A stretch of 32,407 nucleotides of DNA, taken from NCBI GenBank assembly GCA_016841625.1, contig JAENYU010000035.1, positions 931 through 33,337 of the forward strand, written 5' to 3'. Made by a program: the position numbers and the translations under genes. Below are positions 16,906-25,026 of the stretch, in pieces. The notes beneath the pieces were generated by a model. The model was given only the letters and a program-made list of their open reading frames with translations. It ran no database searches and was not told the origin of the DNA. The first letter of the stretch is position 1; each line of letters starts with the position of its first letter. Source of the DNA: Methanobacteriota archaeon. GTDB taxonomy: Archaea > Halobacteriota > Methanosarcinia > Methanosarcinales > Methanosarcinaceae.

Positions 16906-18060
16906 TTAATCATCTCCTTTCATTCTGCGCACTGCATGTACACCTGCAGCAAGCACGGATGCACCGACGGCGGCTTTAGAAACGGTGTCGATGTTTGCCC
17001 CGAGGAACACGCCCTTGTCCTCAGCTTCAACAAACAGGGGCCTTGCAGAATCCGGGAACCCGGGCTCCACACAGGCGATGCAGGGGGATCCTGCCTGGGT
17101 GCACATGTTTACGGAACCGTTCCAGCGGCGCAGGGCACAGTCCGAGTGGGTGTAAGGAGCTTTGCAGCCTAACTTCCAGAGGCACTTTTCCCCTCCGATT
17201 TCCGTGTCGAATTCTCCACGGTCGTAGTAGCCGCGCCGGGGACAGTTTTCATGCACCGTGTGGTCTTCAGGGAAGAAAAGCCTGGGTCTTCCGTACCCGT
17301 CCAGAGCTGCATCGAGATCTTCGGGAATCCTGAGCTTTCCGAGGATTACCGCCCCGAGGGTCAGGAGGATCCAGTCAGGGTGTGCGGGACAGCCAGGGAT
17401 ATTGATTACAGGCTTGCGGATGCCAAGTTCCTGGACCATGCCTTTGGAGCTGTCTTCTTTTGTGAAAGCCACTCCCCTGTAATCGGTAAGCTCGGCAACG
17501 GCGCTGTCTGCGGAGTTGATTCCTCCGTATGCTGCACAGGTGCCCACTGCAAGAATAGCGTTAGCGTTCTTTGCCGCTTTGGAAAAGAGGTCCTTGAAGG
17601 TCCTGTTCCCGATCACGCAGTAGCGGCCGGAACCGTTGGGCCCGTTTGCGATTGCGCCTTCAACGATCAGGATGTAGTTGCCTTCTTCGATCAGTTCGTC
17701 AACAAGGATTTCGGAGTTCAGCTCGGAGCTGTTTGCAGGCTTTCCATCTACGAACAGTCCCTGCTGGGCAAGGAGAGTCTCGTGGTAAGCAAGATTAACG
17801 TTAAGCTTGGTAATCGCCTGGACGAGGTCCGGGTTGCCACCGTTTAAGATGGACTCGGAACAGCCCGTGCATTCGGCGCCATGCAGCCAGATAAGCTTTG
17901 TTTCTGCAAATTCGAGAGCACTTACAATCTCCGTTTTATAGGTACCGAGAAATGCCGTTGCACCGAGTGCGCCTACGGCTTTTAAAAAGGTACGCCGATC
18001 CATTTTTAAAAAGTCCATACTATCCAGTGTATGAACCAAATTCATTTTTCCAATGTCCAT
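16906..18060 (-). CDS. vhtG: [NiFe] hydrogenase small subunit of the vht operon
   Basis: A 384-residue Fe-S subunit linking the Ni-Fe site to cytochrome b. The twin-arginine signal [14 protein letters not shown] (arginines 22-23) exports the G-A pair. Cluster ligands: C64/C67 (ECTGC), GTCAAYGG and NIPGCPAHP for the proximal cluster; [24 protein letters not shown] and [13 protein letters not shown] for the distal and medial clusters. A C-terminal helix (residues 357-377, [20 protein letters not shown]) anchors it in the membrane, where it meets VhtC. It is the first gene of vhtGACD. ATG 18060 was chosen; an ATG at 18045 is possible. Confidence 0.95.
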   Translation of the reverse strand: MDIGKMNLVHTLDSMDFLKMDRRTFLKAVGALGATAFLGTYKTEIVSALEFAETKLIWLHGAECTGCSESILNGGNPDLVQAITKLNVNLAYHETLLAQQGLFVDGKPANSSELNSEILVDELIEEGNYILIVEGAIANGPNGSGRYCVIGNRTFKDLFSKAAKNANAILAVGTCAAYGGINSADSAVAELTDYRGVAFTKEDSSKGMVQELGIRKPVINIPGCPAHPDWILLTLGAVILGKLRIPEDLDAALDGYGRPRLFFPEDHTVHENCPRRGYYDRGEFDTEIGGEKCLWKLGCKAPYTHSDCALRRWNGSVNMCTQAGSPCIACVEPGFPDSARPLFVEAEDKGVFLGANIDTVSKAAVGASVLAAGVHAVRRMKGDD

Positions 18061-18133
18061 ATTCTACCACATCTTGTTTTTTATACCCAAAATATATGTC
18101 CGAAAGGAAAATGGTTCTTAAATTTCCACCATA

Positions 18134-18143
18134 ATTATATAAG
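18134..18143 (-). promoter_or_regulatory. TATA box candidate for vhtGACD
   Basis: On the minus strand CTTATATAAT lies about 75 bp before the vhtG start. Transcription would begin near 18113, leaving a leader of about 50 nt. A second A+T-rich candidate lies at 18150-18157. Confidence 0.4.
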
Positions 18144-18679
18144 CCTTCATATAAATATACAGATAATATTTTGAATGAGTAAATCATATTTAAAGTTTTT
18201 TACATGGACAAAATAAATATATTACTAAACAAGATGAAAGTTGTAAGTATTCTTTAGAAATTATAAGAGAATGTTGGATTTAATAATGAGCATCAATGGG
18301 CATCATCATACATAGGAAACCATAAATGACCTGTAAGGGATAATCTAAACAGTTTAAATAATCATGATAGATTTACACTGGAACACATGACAAAAATAGA
18401 GCTAAAATGACGAATAAAATATCAATAATTAAACATATGGTATTAAAAAATTAGATATAAGTATTAAAAAATACACAAATAAAATCAGGCACGTATTATG
18501 GCCATTAAAAGGATTCAATTCTGATTTCGCACAAAAAAATCAGGGAAAAATCCCCGGAAAAATTAAGGCGAAAAAAAATAAATAAAGAGGAATAAGTTTT
18601 CGAGCAAATGAGGAAAAAGTTACTTATATTTCTAACATACGCTCTTCAAATTCCTCTTACACACCCTTCAAATTCTCCT
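18144..18679. other. gene-free A+T-rich gap between G-A operon and vhtGACD
   Basis: About 540 bp where the complete operon's layout would predict a cytochrome b gene. Six-frame reading shows only short A+T-rich frames and no trace of the VhtC motifs ([14 protein letters not shown]). It contains a terminator-like element at 18533-18554. Confidence 0.65.
18533..18554 (-). terminator. terminator after the cytochrome-less G-A operon
   Basis: On the minus strand GGGA-TTTT-TCCC forms a small stem, followed by TGATTTTTTTG. It lies about 130 bp after the large subunit stop, where transcription of the G-A pair would end. Confidence 0.5.
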
Positions 18680-20476
18680 TCATACTATTCTTAAAATGCC
18701 CGGAGCATTTTTCCCTGTAAGGTCAATGGTATGGACAGCACATGCAATACAGGGATCGTACGACCTTCCGACGTGCAGGATGTTGACCGGGTTGGAGTAA
18801 TCGACACCTAGAGAGTTTTCCACAGCGTTAATCTTTATTCCGATCAAAGCCTGTTCCGCAGGACCGGGAGTTCCTGCGCTGTCTCTCGGGGAGAAGTTCC
18901 AGGTACTCGGGACCACGGGCTGGTAGCTTACAACTTTAGAGTTACTGTCTGTGGAGACCCAGTGCCCGAGAGCCCCTCTCGGAGCTTCCCAGAGCCCCAT
19001 ACCCTGGGAGTCTTTTGCCATGGAAAGGTCGGTATGCACCGCAATCTTCCCGTTCGGGTCGTAGTCCTCAGTTACCCACTTCAAGAGTTCGTTTGCAATA
19101 ATTGCGGTTTCCTGGATGCGAGCAATCATCCTGGTGTAGGTGTTGGCAGGGGAGTAACCGTTCTCCTTGAAGGTCCGAGCAAGTCCTGTCACCAGGGGCT
19201 CTTTCATAGCAAACAGGCGGGAGAGAGGTCCAACTTCACAGGGTATCCCGTCATACCTCGGGGCCTTTGCCCAGGTATAACGGCTGTCAGGTCCCCTGTC
19301 ATAGCGGATTTCTGCCGGATCACCAATCGGGTTAGTTTCGCCTTCCGAGGGGTGGAGCTCTTCCGAGCCTTCATAGAAGGAATGGGCAATGCTTTCAGTG
19401 ATTTTGCTGGCATCGAAGTTTTTGTATTCGAGATTGCCTGTTACGACCCCGGAGGTCTGGAAACGGTCGCCTGCAGGGCTGTTAGGATCATACCCGTCCC
19501 CGTTTTCAGGCCTGTAGAAAGCCCCGTAGGCCAGGAAGTTGATCTTTGAGGGGTCGCCGTATCCGCCATGTCTATCGTGCTTAAGGCTGGCAGGAAGCCC
19601 GAGAAGCTTTTCCCCTATGAGTTCCGAGCCGAAGGCTGCGTAGAATTCCATGTCACCCCAGCCAGCTTCCCTGGCGAAGTTGTTGCTGTTGGAACCGGAT
19701 GTGCTGTTGTCTACGAGCCCCTGGAGGTGCTCGAGCAGGAAGTTTACGGCTTTCTGTGGAGAACTTGCCCTGTACGTGTTTTCAATCCAGGTATCAAAGG
19801 GGACCCTTAAGGTGTATTTGGAGACAAAGTCCATAACCTGGAAGTAATAAGAGGAAAGTTTGCCAATATCCGCGGAGTTCGGCCGATATGTGCATCCACC
19901 CGGATAGGATGTGACTTGGTGGGGCATCTTCCCGCCGATGACTGCAATGGCTTCATGCAGGCGCTTCTTTTCGGGAATGGCTGCGAGGTAGGAACTACCT
20001 GCAGGGACAGGAGTTCCACCAATACTGTAGCTTATAGGGGCAAACCTGCCCACCAGTTCCTTCCAGACAGAGGTTCCGGTTTCCCCGAGAGGGGCAAGGA
20101 CATCGCGGTATGCAGGATTTGCGAGGTCAGGTCCCCAGAGCACATAGATGTGGGTTGCATGGCTTGCAATGGTGTTCAGGGCCTGGTTGATGTTCCTTGC
20201 TACAAGGGCATCTTTGGGTACACTTTCGGCCACCCCGAAGAGCTGGTCAAGGGCATTTGCGGCTGCCAGGGAGTGGGAAGTCGGACAGACCCCGCAGATC
20301 CTCTGGGTCAGGAGGGCTGCGTCCCTGGGGTCCTGGTTCTGGAGGATACGCTCAAAGCCCCGGAAAAGCAAACATGAACTCCGGGCATCGGTGATTACGC
20401 CTTCCCCATTGATTTCGGTGGACAGGCGGAGGTGACCTTCAATCCTTGTTAAGGGATCGACTGTTACGTTTACCAT
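18680..20476 (-). CDS. vhoA: [NiFe] hydrogenase large subunit of the cytochrome-less G-A pair
   Basis: A 598-residue subunit very similar to VhtA throughout, with three extra residues in a Ser/Asn-rich stretch ([10 protein letters not shown]). All nickel ligands are kept: [10 protein letters not shown] near residues 59-68 and DPCIACAVH near the end (C576, C579, H582). The propeptide [16 protein letters not shown] is like that of VhtA, so VhtD could process it. It should therefore be catalytically competent. No cytochrome b or protease gene follows. The ribosome binding site and start are identical to those of vhtA. The symbol is tentative: vho is used in Methanosarcina mazei for a GAC operon. 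Confidence 0.93.
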   Translation of the reverse strand: MVNVTVDPLTRIEGHLRLSTEINGEGVITDARSSCLLFRGFERILQNQDPRDAALLTQRICGVCPTSHSLAAANALDQLFGVAESVPKDALVARNINQALNTIASHATHIYVLWGPDLANPAYRDVLAPLGETGTSVWKELVGRFAPISYSIGGTPVPAGSSYLAAIPEKKRLHEAIAVIGGKMPHQVTSYPGGCTYRPNSADIGKLSSYYFQVMDFVSKYTLRVPFDTWIENTYRASSPQKAVNFLLEHLQGLVDNSTSGSNSNNFAREAGWGDMEFYAAFGSELIGEKLLGLPASLKHDRHGGYGDPSKINFLAYGAFYRPENGDGYDPNSPAGDRFQTSGVVTGNLEYKNFDASKITESIAHSFYEGSEELHPSEGETNPIGDPAEIRYDRGPDSRYTWAKAPRYDGIPCEVGPLSRLFAMKEPLVTGLARTFKENGYSPANTYTRMIARIQETAIIANELLKWVTEDYDPNGKIAVHTDLSMAKDSQGMGLWEAPRGALGHWVSTDSNSKVVSYQPVVPSTWNFSPRDSAGTPGPAEQALIGIKINAVENSLGVDYSNPVNILHVGRSYDPCIACAVHTIDLTGKNAPGILRIV

Positions 20477-20478
20477 TT

Positions 20479-21663
20479 TTAATCATCTCCTCTTCTGTAG
20501 TAAGAGTCCCTACGGGAACCATCGTCATAAGAGTCTACATCACTGGAATCCCCATCATCACCTCTTCTGCGATCGGATTTTTCACCATCGGATTCTCCGC
20601 CATCGGATTCTCCGCCATCGGAACTTCCCCCGCCCTGCATGTAAAAAGGCCTTGCAGAGTCAGGGAATCCGGGTTCCACACATGCTATGCACGGAGAGCC
20701 TGCCTGGATACACATACTGGTCCCACCGTTCCATTTGCGGATCGAACAATCCGCATTTGCATGTTTACCTTTGCACCCGAGTTTGAAAAGGCACTTGTGC
20801 CCACCAATTTCGGTATCGAATTCCTCATCCTCATAGTAATCGTGGCGAGGACATTCGTCATGGACATCTTCATCGAAATAGGCTTTCGGCCTCCCGTAAC
20901 TGTCCAAGACAGAGGGGAGATCCCCCGGGATTCTGATTTTTCCGAGGACAACTGCGCTGAGCGTCAATAACATCCAATCCGGATGTGAAGGACAGCCGGG
21001 AATGTTGATAACTGGCTTGTTTATGCCAAGTTCCTGGAGCATGCCCCCATAACTGTTATTCTTTGTAAAAGCCACTCCCCTGTAATCCGTAAGCTCCGCA
21101 ATCGCACTGCTTGCGGAATTGATGCCGCCATAAGCCGCACAGGTCCCGACTGCAAGGATTGCGGTTGCATTCCCGGCAGCTTTTGCAAAGAGTTCCTTGA
21201 AAGTCCGGTTCCCGACCATGAAGAAGCGCCCGGAACCCTCCGGCCCGTTCGGGATTGCTCCCTCAACGACCAGGATGTAGTTCCCTTCTGCGATAAGTTC
21301 GTCAACAAGAATCTCAGAATTGAGTTCGGACGTGTTTGCAGGCTTCCCGTCCACAAAGATGCCCTGCCCCGCGAGGAGGGTCTCATGATAGGCAAGCTTT
21401 GCGTTAAGCGCCTGGAGAGCCACGAGCACATCAGGGTCGCCTCCGTTTAAGAGGGACTCGGTACAGCCCGTGCATTCGGCCCCGTGCAGCCAGAGAATTT
21501 TTGTCTCTGATAAGGCAAGGGCACTGACAAGCTCTGTCTTGTAAGTACCTAAAAACACAGATGCCCCAAGCAGGCCTGCTGTTTTCAAGAACGTTCGCCG
21601 GTCCATCGTTAAAAAATCGGATTTTTCCGTTTTTTCATGTACATTAGAAGTGTTTTTGTTCAT
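20479..21663 (-). CDS. vhoG: [NiFe] hydrogenase small subunit without membrane anchor
   Basis: A 394-residue Fe-S subunit with twin-arginine signal [14 protein letters not shown] (arginines 22-23) and all cluster ligands: C64/C67 (ECTGC), [42 protein letters not shown] and [13 protein letters not shown]. Up to SARPFYMQ it follows VhtG. Then the linker and C-terminal helix are replaced by a 51-residue hydrophilic tail rich in Ser, Asp, Gly and Arg ([12 protein letters not shown] to SYYRRGDD). It should be exported with its large subunit but not anchored. I chose ATG 21663, with GTGATC just upstream. A GTG at 21672 is the alternative. It is divergent from the hyp operon. Confidence 0.93.
   Translation of the reverse strand: MNKNTSNVHEKTEKSDFLTMDRRTFLKTAGLLGASVFLGTYKTELVSALALSETKILWLHGAECTGCTESLLNGGDPDVLVALQALNAKLAYHETLLAGQGIFVDGKPANTSELNSEILVDELIAEGNYILVVEGAIPNGPEGSGRFFMVGNRTFKELFAKAAGNATAILAVGTCAAYGGINSASSAIAELTDYRGVAFTKNNSYGGMLQELGINKPVINIPGCPSHPDWMLLTLSAVVLGKIRIPGDLPSVLDSYGRPKAYFDEDVHDECPRHDYYEDEEFDTEIGGHKCLFKLGCKGKHANADCSIRKWNGGTSMCIQAGSPCIACVEPGFPDSARPFYMQGGGSSDGGESDGGESDGEKSDRRRGDDGDSSDVDSYDDGSRRDSYYRRGDD
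20586..20622. repeat. 15-bp tandem repeat in the vhoG tail
   Basis: GGATTCTCCGCCATC occurs twice in tandem, flanked by degenerate copies (GGATTTTTCACCATC and GGAACTTCC). On the coding strand it gives repeated Asp-Gly-Gly-Glu-Ser. The 15-bp unit preserves the frame. Confidence 0.85.
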
Positions 21664-21765
21664 AGAGATCACGAAAACGTTTTTTGTAGAATTTATCGGA
21701 AGCAGTCATTCGAAAAAGAATAAAGCCGGAATTAAGCTGGCTCGAATTTAGAGCAATTTCATAAA

Positions 21766-21773
21766 TTTATATA
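21766..21773 (-). promoter_or_regulatory. TATA box candidate for vhoGA
   Basis: TATATAAA on the minus strand, about 105 bp before the vhoG ATG, predicting a leader of about 80 nt. Confidence 0.4.
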
Positions 21774-22212
21774 GTAATCGGAAATATAATTACATGACAG
21801 ATAAATTTATTTAAATACTTTTGGAATGAAGCAGGACAGAGATAAAACAATTAAAAAATATTTAATCAAAAAGAGAAAACAAAAAGGTTATAAAAGAGAA
21901 CTATATAGATGCAAAAATAATTTTGGATAAATATTTGTTTTAAAAAAACAGTGTGAAAGGCTTGAAGACGGCTTTGCAACATGCCATTCCGCCTCCCGGC
22001 AAACAGTAAACTGCAGAGAAACAGCTACATTTTGAGAGATAAACGGATATAAAGTACAGAGAATACATAATATAGGGAGAAACAGGGAAAATTTCAGTCC
22101 GGAGATACTTATCGGCACTTACTGAAAAAAGAACCTGTACTCACTAAATATACAGGCATCCGGCAAATTCCAAGTTCCGGAAGAGATTCACACAGACTGT
22201 TTCACCCATGAA

Positions 22213-22290
22213 TACTCCTCAAAAATGCTTCTCAAAAATACTCCTCAAAAATACTCCTCAAAAATACACCTCAAAAATACTTCTCACCTG
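22213..22290. repeat. 13-bp tandem repeat (TACTCCTCAAAAA) x6 upstream of hypC
   Basis: Six contiguous 13-bp units, the last truncated in similarity, ending about 50 bp before hypC. On the minus strand each best copy reads TTTTTGAGGAGTA and so contains a ribosome-binding-like GAGGAG. Confidence 0.9.
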
Positions 22291-22342
22291 AAATTTGGCT
22301 TTTAAACATTACAAACTTTGAAAGAAAAACAGCAGAGGTAAC

Positions 22343-22624
22343 ATGTGTATAGCTATTCCTGGAAGAGTTAAGGCGATCGTCAATGAAAACACCGCCACCG
22401 TTGATATGGGGGGGGTCCGCAGAGACGTGAACATGGACCTGCTGGGAGGGGCAAGTGAAGCCCTGCTCGGGAAATACGTGCTGGTCCATGTGGGCTATGC
22501 TATATCGGAAATCTCGGAAGAAGAAGGGGAAGAAACCATGCGCCTCCTGAAACTGATGGCAGGGCTGGATGACGGAGAAAACGACTCTTTTGAAGCCTTC
22601 CCCGGAAACAGGGACACTGATTGA
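22343..22624 (+). CDS. hypC: hydrogenase maturation chaperone HypC
   Basis: A 93-residue chaperone. With HypD it holds the iron during assembly of the Fe(CN)2CO group and then delivers it to the large subunit precursor. The N-terminus is MCIAIPGRV, with the essential Cys2. VDMGGVRRDVNMDLL and VLVHVGYAI are the usual HypC strands. AGAGGT precedes the ATG. It is the first gene of hypCDABE on the plus strand, divergent from the hydrogenase operons and one base from the start of hypD. Confidence 0.96.
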   Translation: MCIAIPGRVKAIVNENTATVDMGGVRRDVNMDLLGGASEALLGKYVLVHVGYAISEISEEEGEETMRLLKLMAGLDDGENDSFEAFPGNRDTD

Positions 22625-22625
22625 A

Positions 22626-23744
22626 ATGGCTCCCGAAAAAATCCCTTCGAAACAGGGGATTCCCGAACTTGAAAAGAAGCTCCTGGAAAGGATCGGGGCC
22701 TCGGCCAGGAAGCTTCGCATCATGCACGTCTGCGGGACCCATGAGCGGACAATAGCAAAATACGGGCTCCGAAGCGTGCTTCCGGAAGAAATAGAAGTAA
22801 TCAGCGGCCCGGGCTGCCCTGTCTGCGTCACCCCCGAAGCAGACATTGACATTGCAATAGCCCTTGCAAAGAGCAGGGCAAGCGTGGTCACCTTCGGGGA
22901 CATGATGCGGGTCCCGGGGTCCACGGGCAGCCTGCTGGACGCAAAAGCCGAAGGTGCGGACGTGAAGATGGTCTACAGCATCGACGATGCCGTTGCCCTT
23001 GCAGAAAAAAAGCCCGAGCAAGAAGTGGTCTTCTTCGGAATAGGCTTCGAGACCACAGTCCCTGCCAATGCGGCAACCCTCCTTCGGGGCGTACCTGAAA
23101 ATTTCAGCCTCCTCGTTTCCCAGAAGCGGACCCCTCCAGCAATAGGACTGCTTGCGAAGGACACCGAAGTGGACGCTTTTATTGCCCCCGGGCATGTGGC
23201 AACCATCATCGGGACAAAGCCTTTCGAACCCCTTGCCTACCAGGGTTTCCCGGTAGTTGTGAGCGGGTTTGAAGCGTACGATGTCCTCCTGGGGATATCC
23301 CTCCTCCTGACGCAGCTTGGAGAAGGCGCCGCAAGGGTTGATAACGGGTACCCGAGGGTTGTGAAGCCTGAAGGGAACCTGATTGCTCTGAAAATGATGG
23401 AAGAGGTCTTCGAGACCGCGGATTCCGAATGGAGGGGCATCGGGAATATAGAACGTTCCGGACTTGTCCTGAAAAAGGAGTTCGAAGAGCAGGACGCAGC
23501 AAAGAGACATGAAGATTTCTACGCGAAAGCCCTCGAAGAAATCAGGAAGAAAGCAAAAGGCAGGGATAAGAAGCGCTGTATCTGCGCTGCCATCCTTACC
23601 GGAAAGGCAAACCCTTCCCGGTGCCCGAGCTTTGGAAAAGGCTGCACCCCAAAGACCCCTGCAGGTCCCTGCATGGTCAGCCAGGAAGGCATGTGCTACA
23701 ACTGGTTCAAGTATGCCAGGGCAGGAGGCAGCGGGCATGCATGA
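22626..23744 (+). CDS. hypD: hydrogenase maturation protein HypD
   Basis: A 372-residue scaffold for the iron centre. MHVCGTHE, ISGPGCPVCVTP and the FGDMMRVPGS/SLLDAKAEGADV segments are the conserved HypD motifs that bind iron. The C-terminal cysteines (NPSRCPSFGKGC, GPCMVSQEGMC) hold a [4Fe-4S] cluster. The frame is open from 22569, but that start lies inside hypC. ATG 22626, immediately after the hypC stop, gives the normal length and N-terminus. The end overlaps hypA by 8 bp, suggesting translational coupling. Confidence 0.95.
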   Translation: MAPEKIPSKQGIPELEKKLLERIGASARKLRIMHVCGTHERTIAKYGLRSVLPEEIEVISGPGCPVCVTPEADIDIAIALAKSRASVVTFGDMMRVPGSTGSLLDAKAEGADVKMVYSIDDAVALAEKKPEQEVVFFGIGFETTVPANAATLLRGVPENFSLLVSQKRTPPAIGLLAKDTEVDAFIAPGHVATIIGTKPFEPLAYQGFPVVVSGFEAYDVLLGISLLLTQLGEGAARVDNGYPRVVKPEGNLIALKMMEEVFETADSEWRGIGNIERSGLVLKKEFEEQDAAKRHEDFYAKALEEIRKKAKGRDKKRCICAAILTGKANPSRCPSFGKGCTPKTPAGPCMVSQEGMCYNWFKYARAGGSGHA

Positions 23745-24225
23745 GTACTCCATCGCCTGCGAGATTTTCGAGCAGGTGATCGCTACCGCCAAAGCTCACA
23801 GGGCATCCGAAGTCAAATCCCTGACCCTTGTGATGGGAAGGCTGACCCACACGAACCCTGAACAACTCAAGTTCTGTTTTGAGGTCCTGGCAGAAGGCAG
23901 CATTGCCGAAGGTGCGGAGTTTATCGTCGAAATGCTTTCCCCATCCGTGGAATGCGAATGCGGGTACCAGGGTAGGGCCGAACCCCCCGGACACCCGACC
24001 GACCAGTCGGGAGAAGATATAGGTGAAGACAGGAGTGAAAACGGAAACGAAAGCGGGGCCAGAAACAGAAACGAAAGTGGAGCAGAAGCCGAACTTCACC
24101 AGAGCGAACTTCTGGAATACGTCGCAGCCCTTAACTGTCCCACCTGTGGGAAGGCTGCCCGGATCACGGGAGGACAGGAACTCATCATTAAGACGATAGA
24201 TATAGAAACTGAAGATGAAAGCTAA
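23737..24225 (+). CDS. hypA: nickel insertion protein HypA with enlarged zinc-domain loop
   Basis: A 162-residue metallochaperone delivering nickel to the hydrogenase with HypB. The N-terminus MHEYSIA contains the Ni-binding His2, and GRLTHTNPEQLKFCFEVL is typical. The zinc domain has one half as CECG (about residue 69) and the other as CPTCG (about residue 129). Between them lie about 55 residues, including a Glu/Asn/Gly/Arg stretch with repeated NESGA, longer than the usual HypA loop. ATG 23737 sits inside the end of hypD and has AGGAGG upstream. A longer frame from 23509 lies within hypD and is not used. Confidence 0.93.
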   Translation: MHEYSIACEIFEQVIATAKAHRASEVKSLTLVMGRLTHTNPEQLKFCFEVLAEGSIAEGAEFIVEMLSPSVECECGYQGRAEPPGHPTDQSGEDIGEDRSENGNESGARNRNESGAEAELHQSELLEYVAALNCPTCGKAARITGGQELIIKTIDIETEDES

Positions 24226-24285
24226 AGCTGAATGCCGGATTATTCAAAGAAATTATCAAAAAACAATTTCCAGAAGTGATTTTTC

Positions 24286-24945
24286 ATGCTAATGCACGTA
24301 ATAAATGTGGGACACGATGTCTTCAAGGCAAACGACAAGATTGCCGACAAAAACCGGAAAAACCTTGACAGGCACGGCGTCCTTGCGGTGAACATCATGG
24401 GAGCTATCGGTTCCGGGAAGACCACCCTGATAGAGGAAGCTATCAAAGCCCTGAAAGACAAATACAGGATCGCGGTGATCGCAGGGGATGTGATCGCAGA
24501 GATGGACGCCTCCCGTTTCAGGAAACTCGATGTGCCTACTGTCCCTGCAAATACCGGGAAGGAATGCCACCTTGACGCAAAACTTGTAGAAAAAGCCCTG
24601 AAAGAAATCAACCTCAAAAACACCGACCTCCTTATCATCGAAAACGTGGGCAACCTGATCTGCCCCGTGGACTTCAAGCTCGGGGAACACCTGAGGATAG
24701 TCGCCGTAAGCGTGACCGAGGGAGACGACATCATCCTGAAGCACCCCATGATCTTCAAGACCGCAGAACTTGCAGTCATAAACAAGGTGGACCTTGCTGC
24801 AGCCGTGGATGTCGACCCGGAAAAGATGGTATCCGACATCCAGGCCCTGAACCCCGAAGTGCCCATTCTTCTGACCTCGAAGCATTCCAGGGAAAGCCTT
24901 GACGTGTGGGTAGGCGCCATCGAGGCAGGGCTCGAAAGCAGATAA
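24286..24945 (+). CDS. hypB: hydrogenase nickel incorporation GTPase HypB
   Basis: A 219-residue SIMIBI-class GTPase that powers nickel insertion together with HypA. The P-loop is GAIGSGKTT (residues 39-47). Metal-site and switch residues lie in NTGKECHLDA, then ENVGNLICP and the guanine motif NKVDLA. There is no N-terminal histidine-rich nickel store. ATG 24286 is used; ATG 24292 (MHVINVG) is equally possible. It is the fourth gene of the hyp operon, 60 bp after hypA. Confidence 0.95.
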   Translation: MLMHVINVGHDVFKANDKIADKNRKNLDRHGVLAVNIMGAIGSGKTTLIEEAIKALKDKYRIAVIAGDVIAEMDASRFRKLDVPTVPANTGKECHLDAKLVEKALKEINLKNTDLLIIENVGNLICPVDFKLGEHLRIVAVSVTEGDDIILKHPMIFKTAELAVINKVDLAAAVDVDPEKMVSDIQALNPEVPILLTSKHSRESLDVWVGAIEAGLESR

Positions 24946-25026
24946 AAGAAGAGCCGGCAAGGGAAGGAAAGGAAAGAGGTAAAAAGAGCTGAAAAAAGGT
25001 TGAAGAAGGTTGAGGAAGAGGCCAGT

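Larger units (their letters stand above)
21673..22342. other. divergent intergenic region between vhoG and hypC
   Basis: About 670 bp with no convincing gene. It should hold the promoters of both operons. For vhoG, TATATAAA on the minus strand (21766-21773) would start transcription near 21743. For hypC, TTTAAA (22299-22304) would start it near 22328. A 13-bp repeat array lies at 22213-22290. A 76-codon minus frame at 21888-22118 has no family features and no clear ribosome binding site. Confidence 0.6.

Noticed and set aside
21888-22118. 76-codon minus-strand frame between vhoG and hypC
   Set aside because: No convincing ribosome binding site and protein composition typical of A+T-rich noncoding DNA.
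22144-22146. Pyrrolysine readthrough at the TAG of the 21-codon minus frame
   Set aside because: The codons after the TAG do not continue as plausible protein.
22500-23792. 430-codon minus-strand frame opposite hypD
   Set aside because: It covers hypC, hypD and the start of hypA, all certain genes, and has no recognisable domain.
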